A stretch of DNA of 64,000 nt, taken from positions 186,001 to 250,000 of the forward strand of contig BLAL01000205.1 of NCBI GenBank assembly GCA_015698045.1, written 5' to 3'. Position numbers and translations under genes: made by a program. The stretch is from Rhizophagus clarus. Its lineage: Eukaryota > Glomeromycota > Glomeromycetes > Glomerales > Glomeraceae. The notes beneath the pieces are model-generated. The model worked only from the letters and a program-made list of their open reading frames with translations. It was not told the origin of the DNA and ran no database searches. Shown one piece after another: positions 44,746 through 54,100 of the stretch (position 1 is its first letter; every line of letters starts with the position of its first letter).

Positions 44746-45983
44746 GCTAGATAAGATTGTCCAGAGAAATCGGCCCAATTATTTGCTGCCAACAAATGTT
44801 TTTGATTTGTATAAGCGTGTGACATTTGTATATTATTATTCTGGAGCGCCATTTTTATTCACTAATTTTGATCAAATGTCGATAGTTAAAAATGGGTTTG
44901 AACATATGTAGGTTGTAAGACCACCATCTATCTCTTATTTAAAGAGTGTATATAGACATATAGACGAACATATGTTGCTCACTTCTAGTGTGAATATAGA
45001 TTTGTTATGTCTTTCTGCAACTGTAGAGAAGAAATCTTTAGTCGGTAGCTTACGTTGATGAACCCTTTGCCCTTACTGCAGCCTTAAATTATTTTAATGA
45101 TTTCAGTAGTATACCAAAACAAATTCTTGATACAATGTTAGTAGTAAATAACGCAAGTTCCTGTGGTTATTTGTGGGAGACATACTTAACAATGGAGTTT
45201 GAAAATATATTTGATGGTAATGCTAATATTAGAGACATGCCAATGTTTGATGATATTGAAGACTTTTCCAGTGTGTTCATGGGATCACCAAGAATTGCTA
45301 AATCCACTAATCCTCTTATAGGACGAGTGGCAAATTCAGCTTCAAGATACACACTTGACAAATTCTTTAGTGAAAAACTTGAGTCATGACCAACTTTCTA
45401 TTTTCCAGATTACTTTTGTGAACCTAATATAATTTTCTTTGTTGAGTTTGAAAATAAAATCACTGTTCCTGTATTTGCTTAACTCAAGCTACGTTATTCG
45501 ATTAAGGTTTTAATTAAAGACGCACTCAGTGCACTTCATCTGACAATGTTTTATCAGAGAAAGGATGGAAAAATGACAAATGAGGAAATAAACAAACCAA
45601 TTATTGAAGAAATTACAGAATTATGTGAAAAAGTTGACTTAATTGGTTTATTTATCACATATCTGGCTGATGTGTATACTAAAATTCCTATGGTTACAAA
45701 CAATACACATAATTTAAGAGAAAAAAGGCCTAAATTTCTTCCATAACAAACCATTTTTGGTCATTCAAAAAAAGAGCAACATCATGATCAATCAACAGGA
45801 AAGCAAAAACAACTTATTGGAATAATTGATTGCAATAATGCATCACGTATTTTCCAAAAAAATCATTTCACATTTCTAAATACACTAAAAAATACCATGA
45901 AAGAATGTGAAGTAGATGAATTGGAAGAATTAGAAGAAGTGAAGGGAAATGGTGACAGATTAAAAAAATGGAAAAAAAAGTAA
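44746..45983 (+). pseudogene. Crinkler gene, 3' part
   Basis: This continues the gene cut at 27861 in the same frame. It contains open pieces 45135-45389 and 45546-45746 and ends at TAA 45981-45983. Several stops (for example the codon after EHM near 44905, after SEKLES at 45387-45389 and after VFA near 45480) show decay. The segment FCEPNIIFFVEFENKITVPVF resembles the PD-(D/E)XK-type end of CRN proteins of arbuscular mycorrhizal fungi (inference). A Glu/Lys-rich coil (CEVDELEELEEVKG) forms the C terminus and is tandemly duplicated just downstream. Confidence 0.65.
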
Positions 45984-46039
45984 AAGAATGTGAAGTAGAT
46001 GAATTGGAAGAAGTGAAAGGAAATGGTAATAGATCGTAG
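45897..46039 (+). repeat. Tandem duplication of the Crinkler C-terminal coding end
   Basis: A segment beginning AAAGAATGTGAAGTAGATGA occurs at about 45899 and again at about 45985. The second copy lacks one 9-base GAATTAGAA unit and ends in its own stop (46037-46039). Unequal exchange or slippage is likely. Confidence 0.75.
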
Positions 46040-46429
46040 TGTCATCATTAATAAATCGTTGACTGTCATAATGATATTGTACTGTCGATTTATTGTAAAA
46101 TGTAAAATTAATACATTCATAAATAAAATAAAGAAATATATATATACAAACATCTTTAAAAAGTAAAGATTTCATATATTTTGTTTGAGATCGTGGTCAT
46201 CAACAATCATTTTCAATGATATATATTACATGTAAATATATATATATTTGTAACGGATCATGCTAATAGGAAAGACGTATCACCAAATATAAAAAATTTT
46301 CCTTTTCCTCAGATATAGCAAAAATCTCAATTCCTAATATTTGTAGACTGAAGTTATAGTATCGTTCGATTGGTAATTTCAAGTCCATCAACAGAGACGA
46401 AAGCAAACTGTTGGTTGTTGTATTGATGA

Positions 46430-47040
46430 CTAAAAATTAACCGAATAATTGCAAATTTTGCAATCATTGGTGACTATGGTGACAACTTTATCAATATGAT
46501 CATAAATAGTTAGCCCACAAATGTTCTGCTTTAATTTTTTCTGCGCATTTACTAGGCGATGTAGAACATTGGTATCATTTTCTTCTGCCAAAAAAATTTG
46601 CATATTCGTAAAATTAATATAAATTTCCAAATGATAACCCATATCCTGGTATGATCATATTGCCAATTTTATATGAAAACCAGCATCATTTAGCAAAATT
46701 TCTTTACCCTTTCTTCTTAATATGCGCTTCTTCAAGGTTATCTTTGAAATATGTTCATCTGGTGAATAAATATGCTATTTAAAAATACTAATTAAAGTTC
46801 AATGATGAATTACTAATTAATTTAAATTAAACTTTCATTTATAATATCATCATTAAAATCTAAAGACTTTTCGCAATAAACAAACCGTCCATCAGTCCCT
46901 ATAAAAAATTTTTATCTGAACATTTCCGTTATTTTTTCATAATCATAATTTTAGATCTGTAAATGTTTCGCATGCCTTATGCACATCATTAGAATTGGCA
47001 ACACAGTCTAGAATTTTTCTTCATAGAATATATAAAAACA
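46430..47040 (-). pseudogene. Unrecognised multi-exon coding remnant
   Basis: Coding-like exons on the minus strand lie around 47015-46960 (CVANSNDVHKACETFTD), 46905-46845 (GTDGRFVYCEKSLDFNDD) and 46765-46430 (ITLKKRILRRKGKEILLNDAG ... MGYHLEIYINFTNMQIFLAEEN ... TIVTNDCKICNYSVNF). Some have plausible AG/GT borders. At least one stop interrupts the last block. The family is unknown to me. It may belong with the KDZ-like fragment upstream on the same strand. Confidence 0.35.
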
Positions 47041-47379
47041 GAATTTAATGGTAAATGATATCATTAATGGTTAAATATATTAATTTTTTTTACTTTTCAC
47101 ACATTGTCAGCTTATTAAATTACAAAATGAAAAATGAAATAAATACACAGGTAAAACAGAACAAATGTGCTAATAAATGGAACAAATACGATAATAGCAA
47201 AATATAATATATTTTCTACTATAATAAGAAGTTCAGTTGTAAATACTGATATATTGTATATAATATCAAACTTGTAAAATTACAAAAATAAAAAAATAAA
47301 TCAATAAAATTAAAAATAATATTTTTAATTTTTTTTTGCTAAAAACTGAAAAAAATATGAGAATTCATCAGAATTTAAT

Positions 47380-47670
47380 GTAATTTTCTTGATTAATAAT
47401 ATAACTATCATTGTTTGGCATTTTTAAAAATCCAACATTTTTGCAAATTGTACTAATATTAATCACATCAAATGCACCAAGGTTTCAAAACTTTAGCAGA
47501 CCATATTTAAAAGACTGAGGATTTCATACCCATTGCATATGCTAACATAGACCAGTGATCATTGTATTGGTGTAAAAAAAAATATTGTATTTTCCCAAAG
47601 AATTCCTGTTTTTCCAAATAATTAATGCATTTGGGCGATAAGCATTTGATCCACTAATAATTTTGCCTAA
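47380..47670 (-). pseudogene. KDZ-transposase-related fragment
   Basis: Minus-strand reading gives ISGSNAYRPNALIIWKNR, a WKN..SLGK..Y-type continuation with frame changes, HMQWV and a tail near KNVGFLKMPNNDSYIIN. This order recalls proteins associated with KDZ-type transposons in Glomeromycotina, from memory of their general pattern. It has frameshifts and stops and is a fragment only. Confidence 0.35.
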
Positions 47671-48084
47671 AGAATAATAAAATTAATAAGAATCCTAAAT
47701 TTCAGAAAGATTATAAACTATTAATATACATACAGCAAAATGGTAATTTATCCTCACTACATCATCCTTATGATTTGATAATTTTGAATTATTTACTAGC
47801 TCACATTCTATTTAAAGTTTTCTATACTTCTGAATAAAATCTGTTATTAACTTAAAATTGTATAAAATAATGTTAAATTAAAAATTTTGAAATTTGTAAA
47901 TAATAAAAATATTAATCATACTTGAAACTGATTTACATGTTTATTCAATGCTATTGCATAGTAAGTTTTAAGGTGTTGCATTTCAGTTCTATTCATATGG
48001 TACTTACATAATGGTAAGTATACTTTACAGAAACCTTAAAAATATGAGCGATGTTGAATTGATATGGGTACGATATAAATTTCA

Positions 48085-48460
48085 TGTCATAATGGTATCA
48101 ATTTCTGTGATGATATTGTTATAATGTTGATTTGATATTGTTACTTTATCACCATAATTTATCGTGAAAATATCGTGACAATATCTATTCAAAAGAATAT
48201 CAAATCGGCACAGCCTTGATATTATTACGATGTCAGTGATTTCAAAAAAAAAGGATGATATATTTGCGATATTGATTTGATATCGTCACTTCATCCCACA
48301 ATTTATCGCTGAGATATCGTGACAACATTTATTTAAAAAAATATCTGATCGGTATAGTCTTGATATCATTACGATATTGATAATTTCAAGGATTAAAAAA
48401 GATGTATTTACAATATTGATTTGATATCGTCACTTCATTGCCGTAACTCATTTGTGGTAT
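48085..48460 (+). repeat. Tandem repeat of about 150 bp, 2.5 copies
   Basis: Units at about 48110-48260, 48260-48412 and a partial one to 48460 share GATATTGATTTGATATCGTC, ATTTATCG.GA.ATATCGTGA, AAATCGG(C/T)A(C/T)AG, CTTGATAT.ATTACGAT and ATTTCAAGG. They are rich in GATATC-like palindromic words and non-coding. Confidence 0.7.
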
Positions 48461-48620
48461 CGCAACTCATCTGCAATACCGCAAATATTAAACTTTTTTT
48501 TTTTACAACTTTTATATGTATAACGTGCTACCATATTATTAAAATAAAATTCTGATATTTTTATACGATTAAGCAAGATTACATAAAAATATACTATGGG
48601 ACTTTGACTACTTCCGTATG

Positions 48621-48737
48621 TCACCGCCACAGAGGTTGTTGAGATTGCAGTTGCAAAGGCTTCCAAATTTTAATAAGAGAATTCTTTTTACGAATTTCTT
48701 GTTCTTGTATAGGTTTATTACGATATTGAGAAGACAT
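48621..48737 (-). pseudogene. Truncated copy of the Gln-rich gene's first exon
   Basis: ATG at 48737 to TGA at 48621, 38 aa. MSSQ.R.K, EIRKK.SLIK and QSQQP match the start of the gene at 51973 (MSSQDLDKEQGIRKKGSLIK). The upstream DNA shares a TTGATCTTACCACATCATGATCGA-like block with the upstream region of that gene, so promoter and first exon were duplicated together. Nothing further downstream matches. Confidence 0.55.
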
Positions 48738-48954
48738 TTTTAAAACTTGTTTGATGATGATTCTACAGGTTAAAATGTGAGTCAAAAATTTTTTTTTTTT
48801 TCTCATTTTTTTTTATTATAAATTAATTCTTTCATTCCTTATTTTTGCATTGATCTTACCACATCATGATCGAGTATGATTAATATGGTGGTCAATTTCA
48901 AAAGAAAAAATATATTTTTTTTGATATACTTTGATGTATTTTCCATATGATTTT

Positions 48955-49195
48955 AGATATTGAGAATTTGGTAAGAGAAGAGTTTTTTTAATTACTACTT
49001 TAACGAAATGTACTAACACTTGTTCTTTTTTTTAGACAGATTCAAAACATGGGATTTCAACTGTAGCTCAGGGGTGTAGATTTTGGTAGGTATTTTATAA
49101 CATTTTTTTTTTTAAATCTTTTTTTTTTTAATGTACTATTACTAACAGTTTGTTTCTTTGGAATTTTTCTATTTTGTAAATTATACTAGTAGTTT
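48955..49195 (+). repeat. Short exon/intron-like unit pair
   Basis: TTTG|GTAAGAG (48971), TGTACTAACACTTG (about 49010), a T tract and TTTTAG (to 49036) are followed by a core of about 49 bases, TTTG|GTAGGT (49085) and a second ATTACTAACAG with a T-rich tract. The signal order is the same as in the larger arrays. No coding frame is supported. Confidence 0.45.
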
Positions 49196-50143
49196 ATGTA
49201 TTATTATTTAGCCGTATAATAAAATAATTTATTGGCATTTTAAAATATATTAATCATGTTCTGTCAATCTTTACAAAATTGTGAAAATTATCATAAAATA
49301 GTTTTAAATACATTGTCAGGATGACATATTTTATGATGTTCTGGTAAGCATCATAAATGGGTTCTAATGTGGTTTTCAAAATGATTTTTTATTATGTAAA
49401 ATGTCTTTACAACCATATTAAAATTCGAATTTTAAGTACATTTATGATATCATAAAAGTATCATATGATATCTTGAAAAAATTGCCTTGTTCAGTAAAAG
49501 TAGTCTCATTTTATTTACAAATGTATATTTTAATATACAGTATTTGAAATGTATTAGAGACATTATTCTATTCAATACATTTACTAAATTTTATCGACAT
49601 GGTTAATAAATTTTTAAAATCGGAATGACTTTAATAATAATTTGTGATGATTTATCAGTAAATTGATCCATGATCGGTAGACGATTATTTGCATGATATG
49701 TTTACTATTTGGATACAATTTAATACATTTCAGCAAAGAATAAATTATATATATATTAAGCAAAATTATTGATATGAACTTTATTTATGATTGAAAGTGA
49801 TAATGATAAAAGTATTAATAATGTAAATGTTAAGTATAATTACTAAATTATAACTCTTCTATGCTAAATATTTACTATAAACTATTGATCGAATAAAAAA
49901 ATCAAAGCGCTATAACATTATAAGACCATCAAGTTTCTACGAATATTTATTTTCTATCTCTTTTGTTCTTAGAGTATTAAAAATCTTCCAGAACCTTAAA
50001 GTATTATCGTCACCACCAGCTCCAGCTACAATGTCCTCTCTATTTGGAGAAATATAAAAATAAAGGACGTGATAAAAATGTAAAATAATATATAATAAAA
50101 ATATATTATATAAAATTTATAATAACACTTCTCACTAGCCTCC
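49196..50143. other. AT-rich spacer
   Basis: I see no gene, terminal repeat or RNA in this stretch. It precedes the 3' end of the Gln-rich pseudogene. Confidence 0.4.
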
Positions 50144-51973
50144 TTAATTTGCAATCTTCTTAGTTACTTTTTTTTTATGCTTTCTTTGCTCTCTTTCATC
50201 ATTATCATCCTTTTCATCATCATCTTTGGAAAATGACCTTGCAGCACTTATATAATAATGAGACAGCTCCATTGATCTTGTAACATCTATTTTATCAGTA
50301 TAAGCAAAGTCCAAATTTATTGTGTATAAATCTGTATTTACCATAAAAAAGTTGCGACGAGCTGTCTTGTCATCATCCACCTCCTTACTTAAACATCTAA
50401 TCCCGTAAATAATAACATTTTGGAGTACTCTTTCCATTTCTTCTGATAGTTCATTTGAAACACATGTCAACCATTGACGAAATATAATTAAAACTGAAAC
50501 TTTAGATTTTAACTGGAAAATATTATCATTAGTGCAACTATTCTGATATGTGAAACCTATATTCGACCATAATTTGCTCCTCCATCCATCAAAACTTTTC
50601 AAAAACGTTTGCCCATAAAACTAATTTTTTGTTTGTTTTCTTTCTTCTTAGCAAAATGCAGAAATAATTTACTAATTATATCTTCTATCATTAAATTTCT
50701 AGAAGAATGATCAAGGTGTCGAGTACGAAGGAATAGTGCTCTTAATTCAACGTAAATGATATTTAAGATCCATTTTGGGAGAGAACTATAATTATTTTCT
50801 AATATTTCACTCATCTGTTTTTGACTATATTCGCGACTGGTTTTAGGTTCCGTATATTTATCTGGAACATTCGCGTTGGGTCTTGGGGAAGGACTTCTGG
50901 GGTAGTGACGTTCTTTAATAAAATATTGAGACAGCAACTCCAAATTGTTATTTATGAGTTGTTGTTCAAAATTATCCCTATAATAAAAATAAATGGGCTC
51001 AGAACATATGAATTATAAATATTACAGATTTACTATATATATTTACATTGGAATGCAGCTCTTCAAAGGTGAAGAACGCAGCGGGAAATGTGGTGACGTC
51101 ACCAGAGAGGATTCCAGTGATGTTATTATTGATATGGGACTTTGACTTTTCCTGTATTTCTCGGTCATAAAATTAACATATTTGGGTAAAATTAGGCCAA
51201 ATTCATCTGCTATTTTCTTTTTAGTTTTATAGGGATCCAAAGATATGTTTATTATTTCCTCAATTCTCAAGAACTCCTCTTTTAGCATTTTGTCTACAAT
51301 TATTAAATATCAAGGTAAGTGAACTATTCATATCACAAAAAGAAAAAATAATGAATTTCAATTATAGGTACCCTATTTTTTCTTCATCATCAATTTGTTG
51401 AGGAGGTTGAGGTGATAATTGAGGTAAGTATTGTTGAGGTTGTTGAGAAGGTGATTGCAACCATTGGTATTCATGATGTGATCATTGACGTTACTGATTT
51501 TATTGAGGTTGTTGAGGTTGTTGAGACTATTGAGGTAGAGGTGGTTGCGACCATTGAGGTTGAGATTGTTAAGGTTGTTGAGGCCATTGAGCTTGAGGTA
51601 GTTGCGACCATTGAAATTGAGATTGTTGAGATTGTTGAGGCCATTGAGATTGAAGTGGTTGTGACCATTGAAATTGATGAGGTCGAGATTGTTGAGGTTG
51701 TTGAGGCCATTGAGATTGAGGTGGTTGCGGCCATTGAAATTGAAATTGTTGAGATTGTTGTGGCCACTGAAGTAGAGTTTGGGGTTGAGATTGTTGCGGT
51801 TATTGAGATTGAGGTTGTTGCGGTTGTTGAGATTGGGTTTGTTGCAGCTGTTAAAGTTATTGCAGCCATTGAGACTAAGGTTGTTGATATTGCGGTTGCG
51901 ATGGCTGCCAATGTTTAATAAGAGAACCTTTTTTACGAATTCCTTGTTCTTTATCAAGATCTTGAGAAGACAT
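50144..51973 (-). pseudogene. Gln/Pro/Trp-rich lineage-specific gene with many stops
   Basis: The gene starts with MSSQDLDKEQGIRKKGSLIK at 51973, then a long CAA-rich region (to about 51373). Later parts are 51288-51043 (IADEFGLILPKYVNFMTEKY), 50990-50600 (a RHYPRSPSPRPNANVPD linker and a helical segment) and 50602-50144 (SFDGWRSKLWSN ... RSFSKDDDEKDDNDEREQRK ... KKVTKK, basic end). In the Gln-rich part nine in-frame stops occur. Eight fall where the repeat pattern predicts CAA/CAG and one where it predicts TGG. A one-base shortage in a T run near 50607 shifts the frame between the last two parts. Function and family are unknown; the basic tail could be a nuclear signal. Confidence 0.55.
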
Positions 51974-52029
51974 TTTAATGATATCTCAATATAAAAAAAA
52001 AAGAAATAATTGAATAAAAAAAAAAAAAA

Positions 52030-52410
52030 TTTTTTTATCCCCTTTTTTTTGCGTTGATCTTACCACATCATGATCGAAAAAAATTAATCTTTTTCTTATA
52101 TCGTAATTATATCTATGATTAATATGGTTAATTACGAAAAGAAAAAAATTCTTTTTGCCATTGATCTTATTACATCATATGATACAGATTTTTTTAAGGA
52201 AAAAAAATGATTAATATATATAATAATGGATATTGTGATTAAATCATGGCCAAGTAAAATTAATATTTTTCTCACATTATTATGATTAATTTCGAAAATA
52301 AGTTTCTTTTTTACCATTGATCTCAATAGATTTTCTAAGGAAAAAAATTTGATTAATATAATGACGAACATTGTGATTATCGAGTAAAAATTAATCTTTT
52401 TTTTAATTTT
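52030..52410. repeat. Diverged upstream repeats (GATCTTACCACATCATGATCG family)
   Basis: Three to four diverged units carry (T)TGATCTTA(C/T), CATCATATGAT or CATCATGATCG, GATTAATAT and AATT(A/T)CGAAAA. A related unit lies upstream of the truncated copy at about 48855-48910. They may be promoter elements of this gene family or simple duplications. Confidence 0.5.
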
Positions 52411-52764
52411 TTTCTTTTTTTTAAAAATTCTATATTGTGGTTATACTTATTACCAAAAAAAACTTTTTCTACAAAAAAAGTTGTTTGCATTGATATTATA
52501 ACACTACGAGTTATCTTTTTCTTGAACCTTCTCAAACATCTTAAGTCGTATAATTAATAAAATAACCTCTCCTATAAACAGAGGGCAACTTAACTTAATA
52601 TAAACACGAATACAAAATACGTTAGTAATGAAAATGAAAAATAAATTCTTTAGAAAAAAGAGATTATTTAAAATATTGAACTGAAAGAAATGATTCCTAG
52701 GATAACGAGTGATTTGAACTAAGCCAAAGTTAGAAACAAGATAGTTTCGGTATCTTCAGGTGGT

Positions 52765-52975
52765 ATGGATGAAGATAATTCACGTATTAGCCCTTGTTCT
52801 ACAATTGATTTTTATCAAACTTGCTCTACATTGATTATTTCAGTTCTGTCTCAACCGATCTCCAAGGAAGAAGCAAAGTAGAAATCAAAGAATGGAAATC
52901 ATGTATGGAAAAGGAACATCTTAAAAAGAAAGAGGCAATAGTTCTGCGAGTTAGAAATATCTGAGTAGATGATTC
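52765..52975 (+). pseudogene. Short decayed coding fragment of unknown family
   Basis: ATG at 52765 reads MDEDNSRISPCSTIDFYQTC and SVLSQPISKEEAK before TAG (52879). The downstream frame continues shifted with EIKEWKSCMEKEHLKKKEA up to about 52965. The shift suggests a small indel in GAAGAAGCAAAGTAGAAATC. No family was recognised. The following 700 bp has no supported feature. Confidence 0.3.
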
Positions 52976-53795
52976 ATGCTGAAGCTTCTCTTCTCTCATT
53001 TCATCACTGATGCTTTTTCTTATGCGTCTTATCCAAGAAAGCATCCATTTCTCTTTCCTTCGATGACTTGGTATTCTTGAGCTGGTCTTATGCGCATATA
53101 CTGTATAAAACTTCTGGTCAAATGATTGTAGCATTGCTTTAAATTCCTAATTAGCTAATTACACATGTGCATATTGCATATTTTACCAAATTCTGTAGAC
53201 CAATAAAAATCACAGTTTTGCACTAAGATTATCATTTAATCTTATTTGGATAAATTGTTTGTACTTGGCGTGAAGAACAGGTTATACTGTACTAATTAAA
53301 CTGGCTGGTACTTACAAAAAAGAGATCTTTTTTTCTGTTTTTTTCTAATTATTATGCTTTTTTATTTTTATCTAAGGCTGTGTTTTATTGTGCCATTGAT
53401 TTACTTATTATATGGCTATATTTATTTCACCATCAATCATCGCTTTGTGTAAAGCTATAGTTTGTGGTTGTGCAAATTTCCTACTGGTGCTTTTCCAGGT
53501 GTTTAATAGAATAATTGGTCGGCAAGTCATGTATAATGTATATTGATATAAAAGAATTTATTTTTTAGTTGTCTTTCCAGCGCAGATTACTAATGTATAT
53601 TAATTTAATTGATGGTGTGTAACTAAACAAATATTGAGGACAACTTTTTAAATAAAAAGGTATCCGTAATTAGACAACTAAACAGGAACATCTCAGTGCT
53701 AGGATAAGCCTTGTTTAGAATAAGCCCAGCAATTCTGTACTGAGATTTTTGAATGATGTTTCCCATTTAGGATAGGCCCAACACTTCACTAGTTG

Positions 53796-53805
53796 TATAT
53801 AAATA
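53796..53805 (+). promoter_or_regulatory. TATA-like element upstream of the zinc-knuckle gene
   Basis: TATATAAATA stands about 300 bp before the ATG at 54101, followed by T/C- and A-rich leader sequence. In such AT-rich DNA the match is only suggestive. Confidence 0.35.
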
Positions 53806-54100
53806 CCCCTAATTTTTCAAGAAAAATAAAGTTTTATAACGATTTCCCTTAATAACTTATTTTCACATTCCTATTTTTTTTTAAAAAAAAAGAAATAAAA
53901 ATTTTAGAAAAAATCTTATTCCCACGTCCTTTTTTTTAAATAAATATGATTAAAAAAAAAATTTTCTCCTCCTACCTGAAAGAAACTTCGTTTTATCAAA
54001 AAAAAAAAGAATTTTCTCCTCCTACCTGAAAGAACCTTTAAGTTTTATCAAAAAAAAGTTCATACTCTTCCTTCTTAAAATAACATGTCTTAATTTTAAT

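Noticed and set aside
45167..46175. Minus-strand frames opposite the Crinkler 3' part
   Set aside because: They are shadows of the plus-strand Crinkler sequence and downstream AT-rich DNA.
51412..51918. 168-codon plus-strand Val/Glu/Ile-rich frame
   Set aside because: It is the antisense of the CAA-rich exon repeat; composition is dictated by the repeat.
51373..51957. Use of TAA/TAG as glutamine codons (alternative genetic code)
   Set aside because: Neighbouring intact genes (SUN, CaM kinase) end at TAA and avoid internal TAA/TAG; the affected exons are repeats with other lesions, so mutation explains it better.
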